In this document: in pieces, positions 50,825 to 60,367 of the stretch
Numbering within the stretch: position 1 is the stretch's first letter
Layout: every line of letters starts with the position of its first letter
Assembly: GCA_938743325.2 (NCBI GenBank)
Contig: OW568865.1
Location: forward strand, 1-64,000
DNA: 64,000 nt
DNA from: Pycnococcus provasolii
Lineage: Eukaryota; Chlorophyta; Pseudoscourfieldiophyceae; Pseudoscourfieldiales; Pycnococcaceae
Reading direction: 5' to 3'
The notes under the pieces: generated by a model
What the model saw: only the letters and a program-made list of their open reading frames with translations
Databases searched by the model: none
Told to the model about the DNA's origin: nothing
Translations under genes and position numbers: made by a program

Positions 50825-52291
50825 TCAACCACGTAGATTCACGCGTGCCAAGTTTATGTCATCCGCCGCGACAGCGCGCACGACGTCGCACGAAGTGCGA
50901 TCCACCTTGAGCTCCTCAAGGCGGCATCGGCATCGAGTTACTTCGCCTCCAAGGTACGCCACTTGCACAGACTCGGAACAGGTAACCAAATGACGCTGCA
51001 CATACGCGTTGAAGCGATCCGTGCGTTTTATCGCGGCGAAGGTGAGCTGCATCTCTGTAGACATGCTTGTGTATACGTCGTCGAAAAATCCAGAGTCCAA
51101 ACGTAGAAATGTGAGCGCCTCGAGACGTGTCGCGTAGGAGCTTTCGGATTTTCGTTCCAACGCGGTATTCGCGCCAACGACGTAAACGTGATATCCAACG
51201 TTTGCAAAGTATTCGACGACAGCCTTCGTCGCCAGCTTGGAGGAGGCTGCCGCTGCAGCTGACTTGCGGACCTCGGTCCACACGACGAGGCGAGTAACTG
51301 GCGCGGCGGTAGCCTTGCCGAGCGCAGCAACCATTTCTATACTGCTCACGCTCGGGCTCACCTTGAATACGACGCTCGCCGCGTACGCACCAGGATCTAT
51401 CGGCCCCGAGAGCACCGTCTGAAGTTGTTTTCGAACGTCCTGCTCAAGTGAGTCGTAGGATGCATTCACGCCAAGTCGAAGCAGCTCTAACTTCTCCTGC
51501 GCTGCAAACATAAGCTGTTCCTTTTCTTCGTTTGTTCGCACATTTGGTGCTGCCGCCTCATCCACCGCCGCATCCAACTTCTTTACTGCGGACTCTGAAT
51601 CCTCCATGAAAGCACCCAGCGTACCTCGCACGGTCACGCGTCTTGCTAGGTCGTTCGGTGCATATGACGACGACGCAATCCTTCCCAACTCCTCCTCAAC
51701 GACTGTCGCCTGCTGGCCGCTCCAAGTGTAGACAACGGCGTTGCAGTTCTCGACGTCCGCGGCGTCGTTCAGGCGAGTAACGTACTCGCGTGCCATGTCC
51801 GTGATCTCCCTGCGGTGCCTTGCATTTGCTTTCGTGTTAACACGTAGCTGATCTTGCATCTCCGCGCGATATCTGCTCCGGTCGTACTCCGCGGTAGTGT
51901 TGAATGCACTTGCGCCAACGCCAAAAAAGGTGCAAGGGAGCTTGCCATCAACCTTGTCGCTGCGTCTCGTTGCATAATAGAGTCGAACGACGGACCAGTC
52001 CGCAAGCTTCGTCGCGTTAAAACTGCATACCGACGAAGCAAAGTAGCCTATGTTCGCGACGTGCGCCCTGCGATCACACGCCGAAAAGGCTGTGCGGTGT
52101 GACACGGCAACTTCGCCAGCTTGTCGTTGTGTGTCCAGTGTTTTTCTCCAACGTGACGACTGGAACCCAAACTCGTACGACAGAAGAAGCAGCAGACTGA
52201 CCCCGACGAGGAGCCTACGCGGGTAGAGCAGATAGCCGCCAACCTCGACGCCCCCGCCCTCCTGGAGTGCGGAGAAGAAGCGCGACGACAT
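50825..52291 (-). CDS. Hypothetical single-pass membrane protein
   Basis: The ATG at 52291 gives 488 residues (the frame extends to 52342). Near the N-terminus YPRRLLVGVSLLLLLSYEFG is a signal anchor or membrane helix. A large soluble domain follows, with conserved-looking cysteines, a charged coiled-coil-like middle (VKKLDAAVDEAA, EKEQLMFAAQEKLELLRLG) and two alpha/beta segments (AASVVFKVSPSVSSIEMVAA, TRLVVWTEVRKSA), ending CRCRLEELKVDRTSC. I do not recognise the family. It is convergent with the LptF/G-like gene, 44 bp away. Confidence 0.6.
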   Translation of the reverse strand: MSSRFFSALQEGGGVEVGGYLLYPRRLLVGVSLLLLLSYEFGFQSSRWRKTLDTQRQAGEVAVSHRTAFSACDRRAHVANIGYFASSVCSFNATKLADWSVVRLYYATRRSDKVDGKLPCTFFGVGASAFNTTAEYDRSRYRAEMQDQLRVNTKANARHRREITDMAREYVTRLNDAADVENCNAVVYTWSGQQATVVEEELGRIASSSYAPNDLARRVTVRGTLGAFMEDSESAVKKLDAAVDEAAAPNVRTNEEKEQLMFAAQEKLELLRLGVNASYDSLEQDVRKQLQTVLSGPIDPGAYAASVVFKVSPSVSSIEMVAALGKATAAPVTRLVVWTEVRKSAAAAASSKLATKAVVEYFANVGYHVYVVGANTALERKSESSYATRLEALTFLRLDSGFFDDVYTSMSTEMQLTFAAIKRTDRFNAYVQRHLVTCSESVQVAYLGGEVTRCRCRLEELKVDRTSCDVVRAVAADDINLARVNLRG

Positions 52292-52526
52292 GGCGGGGCA
52301 GATCGGAGAAGACGCGCGAGCCACCACCCCCTTAAGCCCCAATCGTCACCTCAGGCACATCACATGTGCGGAAACGCGAAAACCCCTAATCGCCGCGAAA
52401 TCCAGGGAGAGCTGCATGGGGTGGATGGCGCCGCTGCATGGGCCGATCGGTGAGTGGGAATGGTGTGAACGGACGCGGACGTTCGCTGGAAGAAGTAAAC
52501 TCTATCACGTTACTGAGTGAGCGCAC
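52292..52526. other. No gene seen; upstream of the membrane hypothetical
   Basis: Presumed promoter of the minus-strand gene and 3' region of the NUXM gene. No distinct feature was seen. Confidence 0.4.
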
Positions 52527-52867
52527 TTAGTTTGGCACACGCCCAACGAGCCGTCCCCACGACTGCTGGTAGGCAAGCAAATAGCCGGCAGAAAAACCAA
52601 TCAGCCCAGCGGTACACATGGACTGCACGGGAATCTTTGGCCGGATTCCTGTGAACGTTTAGGTTTCGTGGGTGTAGGAGTGGGTGAAAGCAGTCGTGTC
52701 GTGAGCCAGCCGTTGCATTCGTTCTTTTTTTCTTGTTTGTGTGGACACCAGCATTCTCCAAAGGGCACGGAGAAAGCGGCATACGACGTACCTGCGGCAT
52801 AACCGTAAGGCAAGCTGACAGCGGTTGCACCGACCCATTTTGCCATGTCCATCATGGAGAAGTTCAT
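52527..52867 (-). CDS. NUXM: NADH:ubiquinone oxidoreductase 20.9 kDa-type subunit (NUXM), two exons
   Basis: Exon 1 is 52792-52867 and exon 2 is 52527-52648, joined across a 143-bp intron with GTACGT donor and TTCACAG acceptor. The spliced 65-residue product starts MNFSMMDMAKWVGATAVSLP, continues with YGYAAGIRPKIPVQSM and TAGLIGFSAGYLLAYQQS, and ends WGRLVGRVPN. It lines up with my memory of the plant 20.9 kDa complex I subunit (NFSTLDYLR; GYLSGIKPGIKGPS; GGLIGLMGGFMYAYQNSAGRLMGFFPN), an accessory membrane-arm protein of mitochondrial complex I. The plant protein has about 30 more N-terminal residues, so another small 5' exon may lie upstream; an AG acceptor (ATCATAG) precedes the ATG. The two hydrophobic stretches fit membrane helices. 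Confidence 0.75.
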
Positions 52868-52948
52868 GACTATGATATTCACGCGCAGTGCATGTGTGTT
52901 GTGTGTGGTTGGTATCGTCAGCTACGAAAACTTTGAAGTGAAAGAAAG

Positions 52949-53051
52949 ACACGCACACACACACACACACACACTTCTCCCCTCTCTCTCTCTCTTCCCT
53001 CTCTCTCTCCCTCTCTCTCAAGTTGTGTGTGTGTGTGCGTGTGTGTGTGTA
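52949..53051. repeat. (CA)n, CT-rich and (GT)n microsatellites able to pair
   Basis: A CA run (52949-52974), a polypyrimidine CTCTCT stretch (about 52976-53020) and a GT run (about 53024-53051) follow each other. The CA and GT runs are complementary and could form a long hairpin with the CT stretch as its loop. Confidence 0.9.
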
Positions 53052-54165
53052 ATGCGTCACAACGCGTAAAGCACTCTGAACGTACCAACGTCGACGTTCG
53101 TGGGGTTCGGGTTGATGACTGTGTACTTTGGTGGCGTGAGAAGCACCATGGTTCTGCTGCCACGCCCGCTGCGCCGACGCAGACACCGCAGAGTGGCGAA
53201 GCGCAGAGAGGAGGGTGAGGCTCAGCCAGGTTGGCTCTCAACCCGAACAACCTCGGAGTTCTGACCCAAACCCTAAGCCCACAAACCCTACTTCCTTCCA
53301 GGTCGGTGCGAACCGCTTGGGGGTTGGAGCAATTTGGAGTTTTGGAGTTGGCAAGGTTCACGCTGCCCAGCCAGAAGAGGCAGTCTGGCAAGCTTCTCTT
53401 CTCAAGTTGCGTTCCAACTCCATGGGTTGGATGGAAAATGAATTCAACAGCGTGTGCGTTCACAGACTACGATAGTCAGTCTCGACAGAACCTCAACTCA
53501 CTGTGCTCTCCAGTAAGGTGTTGTCCTCTCTCGTAGGAGGGGGCGTCCTGGCTGCCTGGGAGCGCGCCAAGGCCCAAAACAGCCAATGTAGGCTGTTAAG
53601 AACGACATGCCACACCGCAGCGAAATAAAACGGGCCGCGCTGGTTTTATGAGCGGCGTCGCCTCGATGGCCCGAAGAGCAGTGGAAGGGTTGGTTGTTCC
53701 CTTCCCTTCGTTGAGTGCGGTGTCCGCCCTCGTCGTCCTCGTCCAGCTCGCCCGCCTGTCTGCCTGTCCGCCCGGGTTCCCTCGGTCTTCCTTCCGCCTT
53801 CCGCCTTCGGTCTGCTTCGCTCTCGCACGGTCGCGGCAAGGCGTGAACATCGATGCGCGAAGCCCTCCCTTCCTTCCCTTCCCTTCCCTTCCCTTCCCTT
53901 TTCTTTTCCCAGCCCCGGCGTTCCCTCGCCAACCAGCCCTCGAAGAGGGAGGACGGGCGAAGGCGGAAGGCGCAAGGCGCAAGGCGGAAGCCAAGGGGGG
54001 AAGGGGAAGCGCGGGCACCCGGCCCCCCACCGCGGGCACCCGGCCCCCCACCAGCACAGCAACACCAGCCCACGGGCCCACTGCACCTCCGCTGCACCTC
54101 CCGGACATCGACCCTCTCACAACGCAACTAAACAACACAACCAACACAAACCATACACATACAGT
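53052..54165. other. Intergenic, no gene seen
   Basis: About 1.1 kb upstream of LC8. It has CCCTAA-like words near 53268-53290, a CCCTT/TTCCC stretch (about 53865-53905), a doubled CGGGCACCCGGCCCCCCAC (54011-54049), and A/C-rich sequence just before the LC8 ATG that is probably its leader. Frames here are compositional. Confidence 0.5.
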
Positions 54166-55082
<917 letters not shown>

Positions 55083-55501
55083 GCTATCTCAGCTCGGCCG
55101 TAGGTTGCACGTGGATGTACGTATTCTCAAAAAGCAAAAAAGTGGTGGATTGAGGCACGGGGGGCGTGCGAAAGAAAAAGCACGTTCGCGCCGGGCAGTA
55201 CACTGGCAGCTCACGAGAACATGTTCGGACAAACGATGAATTTCACAAGTAATTGATTCGGAGCTGACCGCCTTTTTTCGAACGTCGTCTCAAGAACTCT
55301 GTCGCGAACGGTGGTTGGCAATGGCCCTGCCTCGTATCCAGAACGCGCATCACGTTCGCGCGCTCGCAGCTGACGCGCGCATTCGGCGTGACGCGCCTAG
55401 CCGCCCATAACCCTTAAGGGTAAGGGCTTACGCGCGCGCGACAAAACCCTATCCTTCTAGGGTTAGGGTTGGGGTTGTTTTTTCTCGGTGGAATGTTTTT
55501 T
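55083..55501. other. No gene seen; telomere-like words near 55395-55472
   Basis: 3' flank of LC8. It includes CCCTTAAGGGTAAGGG and CTAGGGTTAGGGTTGGGG, degenerate telomere-like words just beside the insertion point of the copia-type miniature element. Confidence 0.5.
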
Positions 55502-55506
55502 CCCCG

Positions 55507-56848
55507 TGTAGAGATTGTGAATAATGATCGTTTGAATTACAGGAGGGCAATAATAAGGGCGCGGTATGTGAAACCCTCTGGGGGTTCACGGGATGTGAAA
55601 CCCATTCTCCTGTGTTTATTCCTTGTGTTTGTTTCGGGGATCGGATCGGGGATCGGATCGCACCTAGGGATCGCGGATCGGATCGCGGACTCACCCCTCT
55701 CTCCACAGGCCCCCCTGGACGCGAATCGATCTGGCAAGATCGGTTGCGTGCATCTTTGATTGATGGGTCCCATCAGTTGTTGCTGCGTTTCTGTTGCGCC
55801 AGCTCGACGTTGCGCCGGGAATGACTCACGTGTGGGTAGCGCAGGCGGTGCGTGATTTGAGCATCAGTGAGCACTCCTGCAGGTGGCACGATGACGTCGC
55901 GCATGGGTGTGAATTCTGACGGACCGCGCGGTTTGCCAAGGATATCCGCCAGCTGCAGTTCTCGCGGTACCTGCTCGATTTCGATGATGCCATCACGTTG
56001 CGTTTCACGCACGCGTACGACTTTTGCTCCGACGTGCGCCAAGCGTTGGTGGGGTCCGTCTTTGATGATGACGTCCGCGACCACCTTTGCATCGCAGAAA
56101 ATCTTGGTGGGTCCATGTTGCTGTATTGAATGCTGGAGATGATTCCGCGCGTCCTCGATTCGGACATGAACTGGCTCTCGTTTCGCGTCGTGGATCGCGT
56201 GCTGCTTGAGTTGCGACTTCGGTCGCTGTGACGTCGTCCGCGGCTACTGCTGCTCGAGGCTGAATCCGAATTTGAATTCGTGGGCTCGCTGTCGGTGGTG
56301 GTGCTGCTGCTGTTTTGGTAATTTTGCTGCTGCGTGAACCACGCTTGACGAGCGTTGGACCTGCGCCTACGGCGGGCTGCTGATGACGTTGTGTGACGAG
56401 GCTGTTCACTCGGCATCTCGTTGTCGCTGTCGCTGTCGTTCATTTTGTTTATCAAGTAAAATAAAATGTTAAAAAAACCTACCGGGTTATGGGTTCTTGT
56501 CTTGGATGCCTTTCGATTTTTGGTAGCGATGCTCCTATCGTGTGGCGTGACGTATATCTGGTTTCTGTGGTGGCGTCTCAGCCTCTCCACTACCTGTTCA
56601 CGCGCCTATTTTCAATGGCGTCCAAGGTTGTTAGACCACTGGTTCCATGTAGAGATTGTGAATAATGATCGTTTGAATTACAGGAGGGCAATAATAAGGG
56701 CGCGGTATGTGAAACCCTCTGGGGGTTCACGGGATGTGAAACCCATTCTCCTGTGTTTATTCCTTGTGTTTGTTTCGGGGATCGGATCGGGGATCGGATC
56801 GCACCTAGGGATCGCGGATCGGATCGCGGACTCACCCCTCTCTCCACA
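55507..56848 (-). mobile_element. Copia-type miniature LTR element (TRIM-like), with target duplication
   Basis: Terminal direct repeats of 201 bp (55507-55707 and 56648-56848), which appear identical, begin TG and end CA. The 5-bp target CCCCG is duplicated at 55502-55506 and 56849-56853. On the minus strand a purine-rich AGGGGGG tract adjoins the inner edge of one repeat. The interior encodes, on the minus strand, a short Ser/Arg/Gln-rich gag-like segment and an RNase H tail of Ty1/copia type (HVGAKVVRVRETQRDGIIEI, EQVPRELQLADILGKP). Most of the polyprotein is absent, so it is internally deleted and non-autonomous. Identical ends suggest recent insertion. Confidence 0.88.
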
Positions 56849-56996
56849 CCCCGAGGGTTTTTTTCGCACGCTTTTCCGGGTGGCGTTTTCCTTCCCACAG
56901 GCTCTTCTCTTTTCCTCGGCAGCGCTGCCTCCCATTTTCCAGCAGCGCGCGAGATAACGATAAGCAGAGGGAACAAGCTTTGCACTCTTCAGATTG

Positions 56997-57458
56997 ATGA
57001 TGGCGCCAAAGACGACGACGACAGGAAACGCGAGCCGACGAGCTTTGTGCGGGGTGACGAACCGCTCGGTGGTACAAAGGCGAAGGAGCGTGCACAACCT
57101 CGCCTCGCCTTTCACACCACACGCAGGGAAACCAACGGCGCGAGCGACCCGCAGAGTGACCTTCCTGACACGCGCTGAGCGAGGAGGGGGTGGTGGCGGG
57201 TTTGCGACAGGGTTCGTCCTCGGCGGTCTCGTCTTTGGCGCACTTGGGTTTCTGTTCGCGCCTCAGATATCGAAGAGGCTGCTAAGTGACGACGACCCAC
57301 CGAAGCTGCCTCAGTTTCTTGACGACGGTGAGGATGAGTCGCTGGAGGCGACGAGAAACAACCTGAACGAGAAAATTGCGCAGCTAAATGCCGCTATTGA
57401 CGACGTTTCCGCGCAGCTTGTGGAGAATACCGACGATAAGAAGTTGCAAGCTGACTGA
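56997..57458 (+). CDS. Chloroplast inner-membrane protein (At1g42960-like)
   Basis: The ATG at 56997 (or 57000) gives 153 residues. The first 60 are Ser/Thr/Arg/Ala-rich with few acids, a typical chloroplast transit peptide. A glycine-rich turn leads into one membrane helix (FATGFVLGGLVFGALGFLFA), followed by PQISKRLL, an acidic DDDPPKLPQFLDDGED stretch and an amphipathic coil ending NEKIAQLNAAIDDVSAQL. That end and the APQISK motif match the plant family whose Arabidopsis member is found in the chloroplast inner envelope; its biochemical role is unknown. This is one of the clearest signs that the organism belongs to the green lineage. The copia-type miniature element is inserted about 140 bp upstream, so it may affect the promoter. 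Confidence 0.75.
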   Translation: MMAPKTTTTGNASRRALCGVTNRSVVQRRRSVHNLASPFTPHAGKPTARATRRVTFLTRAERGGGGGGFATGFVLGGLVFGALGFLFAPQISKRLLSDDDPPKLPQFLDDGEDESLEATRNNLNEKIAQLNAAIDDVSAQLVENTDDKKLQAD

Positions 57459-57777
57459 TTTTGTGCGAGTCGAGAACATGAAAAAGAAAAAGGTCAGGCA
57501 ACTGGCGCCGCAATATTTGTACTAACTATCTATGATAAGGTTGTGTACTGTATTATCCGTACAAAACCTCCAAACGTGATCCACATCCAGCATACACACA
57601 GATACCTTTAGACATAGTTGGTAGCCGATGGATTGGACTCGTCTGGTGAGTTCGGTAAGCCTGGACGGTGAGTTGGGGTTCGATTTCGGGGTTTAAAATT
57701 TCTCCAGTTCAGGCCCTGACCCCGTTGAGCTTGAGCCATTTCCCGTTCCGTTCCCCCCCTGGCAGCCTGGGCAAGGC
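57459..57777. other. No gene seen
   Basis: 3' flank of the chloroplast protein gene and short upstream region of the hydrolase gene. Confidence 0.5.
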
Positions 57778-58416
57778 ATGACCCACGTGTCGTCGACTGT
57801 GTCGACTCGGCTCGGCGCGGTGTCGCTGCGCTCGTACGGCGGCGGCGCCCCCCCCGGAGCCTCGGAAACCATGATTGCGCTACCAGGCATGGCCGCTTTG
57901 GGCGAGCCCGACTGGCACGCCGTGGCGTCCTCGTTGGCGTCTAAGTCGCTTCGAGTGCTGCTCCCGCTCCCGCACAGCAACGCGAAAACAGCGCCGTCCG
58001 TCTTCGAGTTTGCGGTGGCGAAAACTGTGACAGGATTGTGTGGACTGCTTGCTAGTAACGCGGATACAATTAGAGAAGACTGGCTTCTCGACATCATGCC
58101 TGACGACGGCTCGAAGGTGATTCTCGCGGGGTTCAGCTGGGGAGGGGGCGCGGCTTGTCGATTCGCCGCCAGATACCCTGAAAAGGTGAGCAAGTTGGTG
58201 CTTGTGAGCCCTGACGTGCAGCACATGGTCGCACAGAAGGTTAGCGTACCGACTTTGTTGATTTGGTCAACGCGGGATCCGATTAATCCCTACTTCTGGA
58301 CGCGTCGTTTCCGCGGTTTGGGTAACATCACTTTGCAGACGACGGATACGTTCGGGCACGAGGTTCGCGCGGATCACAGCGAACGGATACGCAAGTGGCT
58401 TGTTGGAGAAGGCTAA
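57778..58416 (+). CDS. Alpha/beta-hydrolase (ABHD14/CIB-like)
   Basis: The 212 residues start at the ATG at 57778. The nucleophile elbow GFSWGGGA lies near residue 122, the acid in STRDPINP near residue 168, and the histidine in TFGHEV near residue 195. An oxyanion-type segment ALPGMAALGEPDWHAVASSL sits near residue 34. This is a compact fold without a lid domain, most like the ABHD14/dienelactone-hydrolase group. The substrate is unknown. It has no targeting signal and is probably cytosolic. Confidence 0.75.
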   Translation: MTHVSSTVSTRLGAVSLRSYGGGAPPGASETMIALPGMAALGEPDWHAVASSLASKSLRVLLPLPHSNAKTAPSVFEFAVAKTVTGLCGLLASNADTIREDWLLDIMPDDGSKVILAGFSWGGGAACRFAARYPEKVSKLVLVSPDVQHMVAQKVSVPTLLIWSTRDPINPYFWTRRFRGLGNITLQTTDTFGHEVRADHSERIRKWLVGEG

Positions 58417-58672
58417 AAAGAATTATTTATTTACAAAAAAAAAAAACACTTCGAAGTAAAGTTAAAAAAGCGCACGCAAGACAGACAACACTAACACTGC
58501 CTACGGACACTCTTCATGAACCGCTTCGCACTCTTACTCTTAACCCCGAGTGCGCACATCATGTTTTTCACGGAAACCCCACTTGAATTTGCCCCCTGGC
58601 GCCGCCGCCATTCGCACCTCCCCACAAGGGCCGCCACGTTTCGGAACCTCACTACATATATAGAGCCTCCGT
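58417..58672. other. Intergenic, promoter of RCL1
   Basis: A poly-A run at about 58434-58446 lies just past the hydrolase stop. CATATATAGAG at 58655-58665 resembles a TATA box but is only 8 bp from the first ATG of the next gene; with usual TATA spacing, transcripts would begin near the second Met (58682). Confidence 0.4.
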
Positions 58673-59839
58673 ATGGTTTCCATGCGCGGCGCGTCGTCGT
58701 TCCGCCTACGCCTCCTGTTAAGCGCTTTATCAGGGAAACCCATCATCATCAACAGCATACGCGCGTCCGACTCCACCTCAGAGCCAGGCCTCGCCGCACA
58801 CGAAGTGTCCTTCTTGCGGCTCATTGAACGCCTCTCCGCCGGCTCTGTTGTGGAAATCTCAGAGGATGGAACAGCAGTCAAATACGTCCCCGGCGTTCTC
58901 GTCGGTGGCGCGAACCTGAACCACGACTGCTCAGCCGTGAAGGGATCGCGAGCCGCGGGATATTTCGTTGAGCCGCTTCTCCTGTTAATGCCATTCTGCA
59001 AACGACCTACGTCCGTGAGCCTGCGCAACGTCGCAACGTGCGGAGGAGGCGTTGACGTGAGCATGGACCACGTCAGGATGGCAATGCTGCCGCTAGTTAG
59101 GCACGCACTCACCGCACCTGTCGTGGGTGGAGATGACCCTCCAGACGTTCGCGTGGAAGTTTCCACGCGATGCCCGTGGCCACACGCGAGGGGCGAGGTG
59201 ACCGTCTCCTGCAGCGGTGTCGTCAAGACTACGCTGCCACGGAGCGTGGACCTCGCTGACGAGGGGCAGGTGAAGCGCGTTCGGGGAATCGCGTGGGCTG
59301 TCGACGTTAGCCCGGGACTTGCCACACGATGTGCAACGGCAGCCAAGGGCATTTTTCTCAACGTTCTCAGCGACGTTTACGTCTTCACGGATCACACCGC
59401 GACGAAGGGTGCGATTCACACCAGAACGCCTGGATTTGGCATCGCGCTGTGCTGCGAGACGACGGCTGGCGGGCGCGTCGTCTTCGAGCTCGATGCCACG
59501 ACGATGAGTGCGGGTGGCGACTCTGGCTTGGCAACGGGTGGCGCATTGCCGGAGGAGGTTGGTCGCGCAGCCGCATCCGCTTGCATCGACCAGGTGGCGC
59601 GCGGAGGTGTCGTCGACCACGCATGCCAGCCGATGCTGCTGACTCTCGCCGCGCTCGGACCGCAGGAGCTTGCGAGAGCAAGGATAGGACCCATCACCGC
59701 GCCAGCAACACGCACTCTGCGGCTCCTCGACGACGTCCTCGGCGTTCGATTTCGCCTGAGGCCGCAGGTGGGCACGAAAACGCTGTTTGTATCTTGCGTT
59801 GGTGCAGGCGTGCGCAACCAAGGACGTAAGGCCACGTAG
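58673..59839 (+). CDS. RCL1: RNA 3'-terminal phosphate cyclase-like protein RCL1
   Basis: An intron-free frame of 388 residues (yeast Rcl1 has about 367). The order matches Rcl1: FRLRLLLSALSGKPIIINSI, then EVSFLRLIERLSAGSVVEIS, GYFVEPLLLLMPFCKRP, and VKRVRGIAWAVDVSPGLATR, GFGIALCCETTAGG, and ALPEEVGRAAASACIDQVAR. The catalytic histidine region of true RtcA cyclases is not evident, which points to Rcl1 rather than RtcA. Rcl1 acts with Bms1 in the small-subunit processome and is required for early 18S rRNA cleavage in the nucleolus. Met1 and Met4 (58682) are both possible starts. Confidence 0.9.
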   Translation: MVSMRGASSFRLRLLLSALSGKPIIINSIRASDSTSEPGLAAHEVSFLRLIERLSAGSVVEISEDGTAVKYVPGVLVGGANLNHDCSAVKGSRAAGYFVEPLLLLMPFCKRPTSVSLRNVATCGGGVDVSMDHVRMAMLPLVRHALTAPVVGGDDPPDVRVEVSTRCPWPHARGEVTVSCSGVVKTTLPRSVDLADEGQVKRVRGIAWAVDVSPGLATRCATAAKGIFLNVLSDVYVFTDHTATKGAIHTRTPGFGIALCCETTAGGRVVFELDATTMSAGGDSGLATGGALPEEVGRAAASACIDQVARGGVVDHACQPMLLTLAALGPQELARARIGPITAPATRTLRLLDDVLGVRFRLRPQVGTKTLFVSCVGAGVRNQGRKAT

Positions 59840-60367
59840 GTACGTACTAATGTATATTATATACTGTAAATAAATGTTTGTTACTACGTCTACGTTTTCT
59901 TAAAGAAATGTTTTTTCTTGCGTTTGGTTATTCTGGCAGCCTCCAGTGGGAAGAAGAATGAAAGAGGAGGAGGACCCTTTTTTTGGTGGCAACCCCGAAA
60001 TAATTCGGGTTTCCCCGGTGTTTCCCCAATCAAGGAATCCCTTAGTTTCAAATTGAAATTAGAAGTTATTGCACAAGCCCTGCCTGCTTCTTCGAATGTG
60101 ACAAAGCAGGCCGATTTTTTGTGACGTATTTTCTGCTTTTCACTTTCCCTCCTTTTCACTTTCCGCCATTAACTGATTGAATCAATTGTGACCAGTCGGT
60201 GTCTTCATAATCATTATTATTACTATTGCGCTCGCTGTCGTCGCAGTCATTTCCACCACACAACACCAACATCATCAACAACAACAAAGGTACGTGTCTA
60301 TTGGGTGGGGTGGTGGGGTGGTTTTTTATGTTTTGGTTTTTGGTTTTTGTTTTTTACTTTTTACTTT
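59840..60367. other. Intergenic, with an intron-like plus-strand interval
   Basis: 3' flank of RCL1 and 3' flank of the repeat protein on the other strand (AATAAATAAA directly after its stop). On the plus strand, ACAAAGGTACGTG at 60282-60294 and TTATTGTAATAG ending at 60383 look like an intron donor and acceptor. Confidence 0.4.

Noticed and set aside
53498-54147. Frames of 146-209 codons on the minus strand upstream of LC8
   Set aside because: Driven by CCCTT and CGGGCACCCGG repeats, rich in Gly/Arg, with no conserved feature.
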